DNA of 64,000 nucleotides, taken from Lepidodermella squamata (lineage: Eukaryota > Gastrotricha). The position numbers and the translations under genes were made by a program. The stretch covers positions 62,001-126,000 of the forward strand of contig JBLDXI010000021.1 in assembly GCA_047495785.1 (NCBI GenBank). Reading direction: 5' to 3'. The notes under the pieces are model-generated. The model saw nothing but the letters and a program-made list of their open reading frames with translations, searched no databases and was not told the DNA's origin. Below are positions 1-10,252 of the stretch, one piece after another (position 1 is the first letter of the stretch; every line of letters starts with the position of its first letter).

Positions 1-432
1 TTTCGCTCGAAGCCTGGTAGATAAATAAACACGGATAACAAAAAAATAACAAATCCCATCTTTCTACCTTAGGTAATATCATTTCGGCTAAAAATAAGTG
101 TAAAACGTCGGTTAAACATGAAAAATTTGAAGGATGAGTTCGAACATAGACTCGCCTTAATAAGCTAATTAGAACGAAGCGCTATTTTTACTGCATAACT
201 TGAACTAGCCACCTGATAGCAGCATAATTTAATAAAAAAAAATCGATTTGCGACACAGATATTCGGCGGAAAATATTTTCGCTAATTTCTAAAGGAATTT
301 AATGTCAAAGACAACGCCTACATTAAAACCATCCTAGATATTGCCAAATCATTTTTTTATTTTCAAAAATAATATTATTTTGGCAAGATTTGCTCGCGTC
401 AACTGTTTTTTAGTCTTTATTCCCTATAATTA
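1..432. other. non-coding left flank with GPCR poly(A) signal
   Basis: AT-rich sequence with no convincing reading frame. On the minus strand an AATAAA hexamer lies at 421-416, about 12 bases after the stop of the zinc-finger exon that ends at 433. This supports that exon being the real 3' end of a minus-strand transcript. Nothing else is seen here. Confidence 0.5.
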
Positions 433-3271
433 TCAGATGATGACGTAGACAGTTCCAGATTTAGCGGCATCGTTCTCGTCGAACGAGCCGAGCCGCCGCG
501 GGAAATCGTCTTCATCACCAGCGAGATCGATAGGCACATTCGGATCTGTCTTCCTAAGATTACAGCTGTAAGACCGGAAAGCCGGACTTCTCAGCCCGAT
601 CGACGATTCCACTAATGATTCATCAGTTTTCGAGCCAGAATTCCTTATTTGACTCGTATTTGTTGCAGTCGTGGTTGTATTCACGTTAATTGAACTCGCA
701 ACAAGGCTTTCCTCCTCGATTTTAGCTTCGCTGCTTTTATTGACGATGACCTCCTTTTGAGGGCAATCGTGTTCGCCCTTGTCTAGGTAATAAAATTGCG
801 AACATTGCTCGCAAATTGCGACAATATCGCTGTGTCGCATTCGAAGGTGGCGATGAAATGCGTGCAGGCTAAGAAATAGGTCATCACAGCCGCGCACTGA
901 ACATCGATAGTCCGGTTTTAAATTCGCAACATTGCCAGCGAAAATTAGCGACTGCTCAAGCAATGAGACGGTCGCACTCGACGACGCGCGGAAAGAGACC
1001 GTAGTCGGCGCTAGGGATAGCGACTGCATGAGTGATCTCGGCGATGTCGGAGAATTGCTAGAAGCCGAGCAATTCCACATTGATCTAGAACTGTAGGTTT
1101 GTAGAACTTTGGACCGTAAGTACGATTTTTTTGCTGCTTTGAATGGCAACAGTTGATCACCCGCGGTAGGTGTTGTATTAGAAGTACTTGATTTTCTCTG
1201 CTTCTGTGATGCAGAGTGATAGTTGCTTCTTGAAGGCACGTAACTCAGATCAGCAAACCTCCTGTAAATCGGAAAGTGGATTAAAAAATTCATCAAAGCG
1301 AATTATAATCGAATCGATTTTTGGATTACATTTAAGTGTCTTTTGCCAAGTCCTTTTGATTAGAAATATTTTTTTAAATTTTCATGTTAAAATAAAAAAA
1401 AATTTAAAAATTAATGAAAATTCCTCAATTATGATAATTTTTTAATTTTTTTTATTTAAAAAGTAGAAAATAAAATTTTTAGATGATTTTAGAAAATTTT
1501 CTAAAGTTAATAAAATCAATTTAATAAAAACTAAAATCCAAAAAAATACTATTAAAAATAAAAAAAAATCCCCAACTCACTTTTGGCATGTAAGGATGGC
1601 GAGAACCTGAAGACGGACTCGGCGTAATCGTGTTGCATAAATGATAGGATTTATCAGCGGGCTCAGCATGAGAAGACTATTGAAAATTGTGTTAATTAAC
1701 AGGGCCTGATTTGAACTCGTCGCGAACGAATGCCGAGGTTCGCCTTTAAAAGTACTGCTGCTACGCGCCGATGTTCGAAGGTACATGTATAGCTCGAAGA
1801 TAATGAAAGGCATCTAAAATTTTGCAAACATTATTTAAATTTGTTTTATTTATTTTTCAAAATTTTTACCCAGCAAAACGAGAATGTGCCGATAAGGAGC
1901 ATTGTGGTTAGAACAAGGCGAAAAGTTTTCCGTTGCCTCGCCGTTTTCCGACGAGTTACCTTGACGAAAATTCGGCCATTTATGAATAACAGCAGCAAAA
2001 AACACGGGACAGTCAGCGCCATGACAAAAAATTCGACGCCAAATTTGTTCGACGCGTAATAAGTACACCAATCAGCCGTTCCCTTTTCCTAACAATAGGA
2101 AAACAGATAAAAAACTATTAGGATTTTTTATCGAACCAACCTCTTCAATTATTTCAAGGACGTCCTTGATCAAATCGCGCAAGTCTAGCGGCAGTTCCAT
2201 ATCAGACTCCAGATCATTTTTAGGGCCCTCAAAAAGGAATGCCGTGATATTGAAAGTGTCGCTGTAAAAGTACAAATTTGTCCAATAAAAACTGGTACAT
2301 ATCGATTTTTTTATATTATCAAATTACCGTCTCCCACGTATCAAAACGTTATCGATGATTGTGGCATAATGTTGGACTGAAGGCGTGACGATCGACGGCC
2401 ACGGTTGGGTGAAATGAAGAAATAGATTTGTGGGTGTTGATGTTTGGGACGTGGCCGATGTGCTGGGTGGGCTGTTCGAGTTGTAAGCCGCAAAAGCTGC
2501 GATTGTAACCGGTAATTCGATAAAGCCGAGTATTAAAGATAGAATCCAAAGACAAGCTATGGCACGAACAACTCGGCCTCCGCCCATGAGCTAAAAAAAA
2601 TATTGAAAAAATTGAATTAAATTAAAAAAAAAAATTAAAATTCATGAAATTTTTAAAAATGTATAAAAATTTAAAATAAAAATTTAAAAAGTAAGGAAGT
2701 AAAAATCAGTAAACAATTAAGAAAAGAAATTAATTTAAAAAATTATACATACCGAATTGTAGAGTAAGGGACGAAAGATGCCGAGGAAGTTGTCGGCAGT
2801 TAGACCGCCAATGCTAAGAAGGGACGCGAAATAGCCGACGAGGGTGAGTGAACGCAAGAAATTATTGCCGCAAGTTTCCATCAGCTGAAACTCGTATTTA
2901 CCAGCCAGCCTTTCGTGGCAGAACGTGACGACCGTGGTCGAAGCCATGAAAATATCGGCAGCGGCTAAACTGAGCAAAAACCGGCGATAACCAGCCAGGG
3001 CGAACCTAGCCCTAGTAACAGCGATTGCGATTAACACGTTGCTAACCAGGGCTAGGATGGATGAGACGATGTCGGCGTAGGCGAACGGCACCCGCCAGGT
3101 ATCGACGCCTGAAATGCCGTCCGAGGCCTGCATTTCGGCCGCCAGTTGCGAGTAGGGCGAAGGCGAGACATAGTCGTCCTCTGGGATCGGAATCTGGTCG
3201 CTATCGAAGTAAGGCGCCGGCGTCTCATCGGCCGCAGCGTTCAAAGAATGACTGTTTATGAACTCCACCAT
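433..3271 (-). CDS. class A GPCR, predicted C-terminal zinc-finger tail
   Basis: Minus-strand rhodopsin-family receptor in six exons: 3271-2753, 2590-2328, 2261-2141, 2088-1870, 1813-1581 and 1261-433. The total is 727 residues. Visible landmarks are TM1-TM3 in exon 1, TM4 in exon 2, TM5 and most of TM6 in exon 4 (ending FSFCW), then MPF and the TM7 motif NPIIY in exon 5. The usual DRY at the end of TM3 reads DNF. The ligand is unknown; the small-molecule or peptide class cannot be told. The exon 5 donor AA|GTGAGT joins in frame, phase 2, to the acceptor at 1261. This adds a 276-residue tail that includes a C2H2 pair (YRCSVRGC, RMRH, CEQC, HDC). If the last intron is retained, TGA at 1579-1577 ends the protein right after TM7. 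The receptor is certain; the tail join is likely but unproven. Confidence 0.72.
2262..2327 (-). other. representative short intron of the GPCR gene
   Basis: A 66-base GT-AG intron between exons 2 and 3, phase 2. It shows the short-intron style used throughout the window. The two longer introns of this gene are 2591-2752 and 1262-1580. Confidence 0.7.
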
Positions 3272-3674
3272 AAAAAGCCAGTCTAAAAAAAAATGAGTTT
3301 AATTGACAACTGGATGCATCCCAGGGGGCTATTAAAAGACTTGCTTTTGATACCTATAAATATTACAAAAAAACGCGGCGCAATACTACTTGAGGATTTG
3401 AAGTGAACGAAACCATGCCAAAACCTACAGCTCAATTCAGTTCACTTGAAATGAGCTTTTTTTCTTATGAAAAGGAACCACAGATCTGCGGATTCCACTC
3501 GCTTTGATTGAATAATCAGGTATACGTGCTCAAACCAATGAGTAGCTACGCCACGACAAAAATCTAATCTAATTTTGTTTGGAAAAAAGACATAAAACTT
3601 TTGGACTTTGCATTGCACCTTTCTGCTCAAAGAAATTGCGTGACCTAAATTAAATTATCGCCACACATGGGGTT

Positions 3675-3975
3675 ATGACCCCCGCCGTTGAAGAGCGAAT
3701 ATTGGTAAAAAATTGGAATAATATTTTTTATGGCCATTTTTCAGAGTTCGAAACTAGAGGCGGAAGTGGAGTCATTTACCGCGATATGAAGAAAAGAGCC
3801 ATAAAAAAGCTGTTGAAAAGCTATATTTATGCGTTAATCGATAACAGATGCTTACTTATTTCAGCCGATCGTGGTAGCCATGGCTTTGGCGAAAGCGAGT
3901 TTTTTCCTAGATTCGCCGGCTAAACTGGCGGAAGAACCAAGCCTGACGCAACTGCCGTTTTTTGGCCGCGCCTGA
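3675..3975 (+). CDS. possible 53-residue small gene, three exons
   Basis: Candidate only. Exons 3675-3704, 3745-3765 and 3865-3975 join in phase 0 with splice sites TTG|GTAAAA, tttttcag|AGT, GAA|GTGGAG and tatttcag|CCG. The last exon reads 36 residues with GC-rich, coding-like codons and ends in TGA. Two AATAAA hexamers follow at 4006-4011 and 4016-4021. The predicted product starts MTPAVEERIL and contains PIVVAMALAKASFFLDSP. I recognise no family. It could be the end of a larger gene or a relic. Confidence 0.28.
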
Positions 3976-4021
3976 CTATTACTCACGATTGAGTTACAAT
4001 GTTCGAATAAATCAGAATAAA

Positions 4022-5272
4022 ATCACGCACGAGTGAATATTAAGAGCGGAAATATAGAGGAGTGTAGGTTTAAACACGCGCAAACTTGGTTACTCTTCAG
4101 GGTGTTTATTGATTGGTCATGCCTAAATGCTACTACGCCGTGTCAGAGACAGCATTTTGGCAATATAATGGTAATAAAAAAAATGAAATTGATATCGGAA
4201 ATTCATCACTGCGCATCTCCAAATTATGATCTAATTTCGAAGAATTCAATTCACCAAATTGTCCCCTGGCTCCAGCTAGGCAATTTCAGGTTAGCTATGT
4301 AGTATATCTCATTTCCCGAAGAAAAAAAAACGAATCTCATGCTTTATTAACCGCACAACATAGCCGCAGATATATTCCTAGCTATCAATAAAGATTATTT
4401 GAAACATTGCATTTTTTTTGGCATATCAGTATTTTTCACACCGTGTTGACGATTATAGCAACTTGAGTAGGGAGGAAGTGGCAATTTAATGGGCCGCGCT
4501 TGCAAATCAATTCCACGTATTAGCAGCTATGTCCTACTTCAGTGATTGATGATGACTTAAAAAACGGACGATATTATTATACGCATTATAATTCCCATAA
4601 GTTCGACCTAAATCTGGCGCAAAAATATTGCTAAAATGGCACTCAAAAGTTTTTAATACCGAGGCACGCGAATAAAAGAAAGATAATTATAATATTATAT
4701 CGGCGATAAAAAACAATAGAAAAATATTGAGACGTAGAAGAGGGGTAGTTGAAACAAAAAAAAATATTATGAAATCTGAAGCGAATGTAACATGAATTGA
4801 GGTCCACTGGGAGACACATTGGTCATATGTCATAATTATAGGAACTGTATAGGTGATAACAAGAATTTGATATATAGACATCATGTCCAGTCTTTTACAG
4901 CGGGGCGGAAAATGCTGATTAAAAAAACACGCTCAAAGATGTTGAGAACCCTCGGTTTTTCGCTTCGCATATGCATGCGATTTACTTTATACCTGGCTAT
5001 CTGAACTCACAAAAAGAATATTTTCTGTTTAATATATTGACCAGATCTTGCATTAGCTAAGCGGGTTCGCCGGTAAAAATAACAAAAATTAATTGCATTT
5101 AAACCACCGCACTAAATCTGCACAACTCAGTCCGGTATTGTTGAATGCTCAGTTTTTATTTATATCGCTGACAAAAGTATGGCAAAAGGACAAGGGATAA
5201 AATTTACGAAAAGGATTATTATTTTAAACCACGAGTGCAAAAAAAACTGAAAAAATTGGCAAAAAACTAGCG
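4022..5272. other. intergenic, nothing recognised
   Basis: Short frames occur on both strands, but none has family resemblance, good splice context or coding-like codon use. It separates the GPCR region from the phosphatase gene. Confidence 0.4.
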
Positions 5273-6025
5273 TTAAATTTCAATATGGTCGAAAGGCGCC
5301 GTTTCGAACGGCATTAGGCCGAAGGTTTCCGGCTTGAAATCAGCCAATGTCGGTAGAACTAGGACTTTTTCATCGATCGAAGCCAGTTGACTAGCTGATT
5401 GGTGCGAGTAAGTCGTCGGAATCGTCGGCACCCAGACGCAGTTCATGCCCGCTGCGAGCGCGCCCTGGACACCCATGACGGCGTCCTCAAATACCAAGCA
5501 ATTGCTGTAGCCACGAGGCGCGGTTTCAAATCGATCAGCAGCGGCGAGGTAAATATCAGGCGCTGGTTTGCCGTTAACAACGCTTGGATCGTTGCTCAAT
5601 ACCACGTGGCTGAAGAATTTGTCGAAAAAATCGCGGTGTCTTGTTATTTTACAGCTGTAAGATTGAGAATCCGAGCTCGTCGCGATTGCCATTGGTATTT
5701 TATTCCTATAAAAATGTTCGACCAGCTGCTCAGCTCCTGGCATAAAATCAGCTGTCGGGAGTAGTTGATTCAATTCCTGGCGAGTTTTCGAATTAATTTC
5801 GTCAACGCTGAGGGGTAGTTGGAATTTTTGCTGTAGCAGGGTCAGCGCCTTAATTCGGGGCCGTCCCATCATTTGTTCCTTGGTAGCGTTGTCGAAGTGT
5901 TTGCCGACGGTACTACGGCACAGATTATCGAATACATGAGTGTAGAATGGCTCGGTGTTCAGCAGAAGGCCGTCGAGGTCGAAAATAGCGTGGGTCACCA
6001 CCGATTTTTTATCACCGAGAGACAT
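5273..6025 (-). CDS. PUDP: HAD phosphatase, pseudouridine-5'-phosphatase type
   Basis: Single-exon gene for 250 residues, close to the usual length of the PUDP/GS1-like branch of the HAD superfamily. The nucleophile motif FDLDGLLLNTEP is at residues 15-26, with Asp nucleophile and Asp acid/base. The loop 2 Thr/Ser is in IATSSDS, the loop 3 Lys in NGKPAPDIYLAA, and the acidic motif in CLVFEDAVMGVQGA. PUDP enzymes dephosphorylate pseudouridine 5'-monophosphate in the cytosol during RNA turnover; other small phosphosugar substrates are possible. The start is supported by the family N-terminus. An acceptor-like cattatag sits one base upstream of ATG, which may mark a 5' UTR splice or trans-splice site. 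Confidence 0.88.
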   Translation of the reverse strand: MSLGDKKSVVTHAIFDLDGLLLNTEPFYTHVFDNLCRSTVGKHFDNATKEQMMGRPRIKALTLLQQKFQLPLSVDEINSKTRQELNQLLPTADFMPGAEQLVEHFYRNKIPMAIATSSDSQSYSCKITRHRDFFDKFFSHVVLSNDPSVVNGKPAPDIYLAAADRFETAPRGYSNCLVFEDAVMGVQGALAAGMNCVWVPTIPTTYSHQSASQLASIDEKVLVLPTLADFKPETFGLMPFETAPFDHIEI

Positions 6026-6264
6026 TCTATAATGACCCGCTCACGAATTGAACATTTTCTATTCAATTATAAAATCCATAATAAAACTATTATGGGCACC
6101 CTAAAATTGGAAAAAAATCTGAACAACAGCAAATACCAAAAAAAGGAAACGCGTCAAAACAGCCATTTTTTTAACTTGCGACATAACAGAAACACGCTGC
6201 ATCTTTTACATGGTAAGTTTTCGCTGTTTTGTCGCGAAATAAAACAGTTGCTGTTTTGTCGCAT

Positions 6265-6297
6265 TCGCCTGCGCAGTTGCTGTTGCTGTTGCTGATA
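6265..6297. repeat. short GTTGCT microsatellite
   Basis: An imperfect run of GTTGCT/CAGCAA units just upstream of the phosphatase gene. A degenerate copy of the unit begins a little earlier, near 6245. It is not in an obvious reading frame. Confidence 0.6.
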
Positions 6298-6419
6298 TTT
6301 ATGTTTAAACCAAGCAAACATTTTTTGCTAACATTTAAGCTGGAATCATTAAGGGAATACTATTGGCTTATAAATAACGGCAGTGGTGGGGTTCCGAATT
6401 CGCATGAAAACTTTGCCAA

Positions 6420-6521
6420 AACCCTAACCCTAACCCTAACCAAAAGCCATAACCTTGACCCTAACCCCACCCCTAACTCCACCCCTAACCCTGACACCTA
6501 ACCCTAACCCCTAACCTAACC
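6420..6521. repeat. degenerate telomere-type CCCTAA block
   Basis: About 100 bases rich in CCCTAA (TTAGGG on the other strand). It has several perfect units at the left end, then diverged ones such as CCCCACCCCTAACTCC, then more good units at the right. It lies between two ordinary genes and so is interstitial. It may mark an old break repair, a fusion point or a telomere-related element. TTAGGG is the ancestral animal telomere unit. Confidence 0.85.
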
Positions 6522-7309
6522 ATACATTTATTATTTTTTGCTGAAAAGCGCAATTTCATGTATGAAAAAATGTATGAAAGGTTAAAATTTATTAACATAA
6601 ATATGGAGGAAAGAACATACTTATGAAAGAACAATTCGAAAAATTAGATTAAAATTAAATTTGAAAGATAACCTGTAATTAAGATGATAGGTGTGGCTTC
6701 TTTGTGACTTAGAAATTTCATCCTCATTCAAGACTGTATTTAGGTTGAAGGCGCGAAACGAAGGTCAAAGGCTAAGGAGCAAAGTTCACCGATGTGACCA
6801 TCATCATATTTTGCTCTTATATCTTCACCCATAGGTCAGGTCATACCTAGACCAAGACACAACACTATTACGCATGCGCCTAAAGTAAATAGAGTCAAGA
6901 AAAAACTCACCCACACGACGAATGCGCAAAACATGTGTACCTTTGCGCAATTTTTTTACCTTCATTTTTTTCAAAACAGACACAGATAGATATGCGAAGT
7001 AAAGTGTTTGTTCGCACTGCGTTTCCTGTTAAATGCCGTTGTCTCAAGGATCGAGACGAATGTTTTACGCAGTAAAAGATGTTGTTATACCTGAGCGAAA
7101 AAACGTTCATTCATTATATCTACTCATCTGTGACGCACTTGTACGATGTCACATGATCAGAAACAGAGTAAAAAATGGCTGCAAACAGACCATCGTCAAT
7201 AACAGTCAATAACCATCGTCAAAACACAGTTACCTAATAGGGGTATATTGGCCTAGACTTTGCCAAAATACCTTCTTAGAACGCCTCAATTTCTCATTAA
7301 TTATTGAAA
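6522..7309. other. upstream region of the SLC13 gene
   Basis: No gene is recognised. It should contain the promoter and 5' UTR of the transporter that starts at 7310. I see no clear TATA box or other defined element. Confidence 0.35.
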
Positions 7310-9864
7310 ATGGAAGTTCCTTACGCTGTGAAGCAAATTTGGGCGTATCGAGCTTTGCTAACCATTATTTTGACGCCAATCTTCCTGACGCCGTTGTTCA
7401 TGTACGAAGGTACAGAATTCGAAAAACCAGCCCGATGTACTTATGCCTTGATTATTCTCGTCGTTTATTGGACGACTGAATGCATACCGTTGGCCGTAAC
7501 AGCGCTGCTACCTATGGTCTTCTACCCTCTCATGGTAACTAGGCGAAATCATTGGAATAATCTTCGTTAATATTTTTCATTAATTTAGAAAATTTCCACA
7601 GCAATTGAGCTGGCTCCTAAATATATGACGGTAGAGGAGCGACCATAATTTTTCAATTATTTTTAATTTTTTTTTTTTAATTTTTAAGGAGGCTAATATG
7701 GTCTATTTGGGCAGTTATATTGTTATAATAGCCTTCGAAAATGCGAATCTACACAAACGATTCGCTCTTAGAATTCTGATGGTAGTCGGCCCTCAAGCTC
7801 GGTGGCTTTTATTCGGCATCATGATGTCCGCTTGCACTTTGTCGATGGTAAGAAAATTCAATCTTATCTCATATTTTCACGATTTTAATTCTAGTTTACG
7901 AATAATACTATCTGTTGCGCCTTGCATCTTCCTATTGTGAAAGGAATTATTGAAGAGCTGCGGGAGGCTGCGGCGAAGCCTAGAAAGCCGAGCAAGACGC
8001 CAAAAGCAACCGGTCTGAGCCATTTTAAGACCAAACTATCAGTTGCCTTCAAAAAGCGGCGATTGTCCTTTCCCCAACGGCGAGAAAGTCTGATCGACGA
8101 AAATTCGATTGATATAGGACTACCATATAAACACGACATTTCAATAGCTTCAATTGAAGAACATCCTGTGGAAGAAGATGACGATAATGGAAAAAATGAA
8201 GGCTTCACACTTGAGGTGATCGATGGAATCGAGAAAATGCTTCTCGTCGCAGCAGCTTACAGCTCGTCCATCGGTGGAATGTGCACGATGATCGGGACAC
8301 GGTCAAATCTTATTCTGAAAGAAAGAGCTGATGCAGTTTGGGAGCACTATAACTGCACCCAGCCGGTTAATTTCACGTCATGGATGGTAATAGGCGTACC
8401 TCTTGGCCATCTTTTCAATATCACCGCCTGGTTTTGGCTTCAAATTTACTTCATTGGCCCTCGGTAAATTTTGGAATTCTTCATTATTTTACGCAAAGAA
8501 TTTCGATTTGTTTAGGCAATTTGTGAACATTTGGTTCGTCCACCCGGTCGAGTTTTTCCTGCAAAAAATGAAGCATGGAACAGTTCCGCCCAAGCCAATT
8601 CAAGAGCAGCGAGTCACGGCAGTTATCCGAAATCTTTATTCACAGCTGGAACCGATGGGTTTCCAACAATACGCAGTTCTAGTTCACTGTTTTCTATTGA
8701 TTGGTCTCATGTTTACGCGACAAATTTCAACCGGTGAATCGGACGCTTTTCTCGGCTGGGGCATTATCGCGCCAAATCACGCGCGTGAATCAACCGCCGC
8801 GATTTTTGTCGCAACTCTACTATTCATTTTCCCGAGCCGGTTGCCAAGTTTTCGAAGGGGAACAGTCGTCGACCCGCCCGAGCCCCTGCTAAAATGGTCT
8901 GTTGTCGATAAAACGTTTCCATTCGGCGTTCTATTGGTGGTAGGTGGCGGTATAGCTGCGGCTGATGGCGCGCAGGCATCAGGGCTCATCGAAATAATTG
9001 TGCCGTTTTTCCGAAATATGATCTCACAAATTCCGCTACAAGCTGCTATACTCATCATTTGTATCATTGTCAGTATTTTGACGGAATTCACATCCAATGT
9101 TGCATGTGTAGCGCTGCTCTCGCCATTAATGGAGAAACTGGTGAGCAGATTTTCAAAAATTACGAATTATCGATTATTTTTTGATAAAATGTTAACAGAA
9201 GAAACTGAATGCACACAATCGAAGAAAGTAACAGGGAAAAGGGATCAGGAAGTTAAAATCCGAGAATGATCTTCTGGTCCGGGGGTATTTTTTTATGGGG
9301 AAATGGGAACATGTCATAAAGATTGGAAAATTCCGAAGAAATCCAGTTAGAGCAGGTAAAATACCGAAAATTACTGAACGATTCCCTTCGGATTTTCCCT
9401 TCATTTCTTAGGGAAATAGTAGGGAATCCTCTAATCTTACCAAAAAGGACCAACATTGTCTTCAAAAATTTCAAAAATTAATAAGTCGGTTAATTAATGA
9501 CAAACCCTGCATTAAGGAGGATTTTGTAATCCAATCATTGATATTCTCCGTTTTTTCAAGGCTTCGGATATGAATGTGAACCCACTCTTGTTCCTATTTC
9601 CGACCACCCTATCAGCCGCTCTTGCTTTCATGCTGCCGGTCGCAACTCCGCCGAACGCGCTGGTTTTTGCCACGAACAAACTTAAAGTCATAGATATGGT
9701 AAATAGCTCATTTATAATTCATGAAATATTTTATTTCTTGCAATGCTTTCCAGGTGATTTGCGGATCTGTTATGAAGGTGATAGGAATTCTATTCGTGCT
9801 GCTCGCGGTGACAACCTGGGGCAACGCTTTCTTTCATCTGATGAGCCCTCCTTGCACTCATTGA
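7310..9864 (+). CDS. SLC13-type sodium-coupled carboxylate or sulfate carrier
   Basis: Seven exons: 7310-7534, 7610-7630, 7689-7847, 7895-8463, 8516-9140, 9561-9698 and 9754-9864. The product is 615 residues, typical of animal SLC13 (NaC/NaS) plasma-membrane carriers. The N-terminus contains the family pattern YWTTECIPLAVTALLP. Next come MVYLG...NLHKRFALRI and the first SNT-like motif (FTNNT). A charged cytosolic loop follows, then the second half FTSNVACVALLSPLM and the SLC13 signature LAFMLPVATPPNALVF. The usual start would be ATG at 7310; a TTG six bases earlier is not needed. Exon 2 is only 21 bases (LAPKYMT) and its acceptor is the least certain. Poly(A) signals lie at 9875-9880 and 9885-9890. 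The substrate cannot be told. This is the only large plus-strand gene here. Confidence 0.88.
7610..7630 (+). other. 21-base microexon of the SLC13 gene
   Basis: Bridges exon 1 (ending PLM) and exon 3 (starting EANMVYLG) in frame, giving PKYMTEANMVYLG, which fits the family. The donor is ACG|GTAGAG. The acceptor tgag|CTGG is weak. A stronger cacag eight bases upstream would read into a stop. Confidence 0.5.
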
Positions 9865-10252
9865 ATGTTACGATAATAAAAGCTAATAAATTATTGTTGG
9901 AAAATCAATTGTTTTTTATTTCGAAAAAAATTACAAGACAAAAACAAAAATTCCTAATAATATAAAGTCTCACAAGTATAACTTTTTTCGTAAAGAAATC
10001 GAAATTTTCATACACAGATATAATAATATTATTATAGTTGTTACATTTTATTCAGGCGATTGATCCAATTTTTTATTCTATAGTTTGGTGTACATAAATT
10101 GATATAATAATAATATTAGTAATATTCAGATTTTATAATAATAATAATAATATTAATAATTTTACTGCAGTTTAAATAATATTTGAAGAGATTAATATTA
10201 TCATCATAATAATATTAGGAATTTTAGGGTAGGAAGCTGCTTTCTGGTTCTC
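9865..10252. repeat. AT-rich spacer with TAA/TTA-type microsatellites
   Basis: Beyond the poly(A) signals of the transporter the sequence is mostly ATT/AAT and TAATAATA runs, for example 10106-10210. It separates the convergent 3' ends of the SLC13 gene and ZnF-1. No gene is seen. Confidence 0.6.

Noticed and set aside
1188-1445. Plus-strand frame overlapping the GPCR tail
   Set aside because: AT-rich tail and no domain; antisense of the receptor region.
4033-5004. Short frames in the GPCR-phosphatase gap
   Set aside because: No family resemblance or consistent splicing; likely random.
6420-6521. Telomere repeat taken as a chromosome end
   Set aside because: Too short and degenerate, with ordinary genes on both sides.
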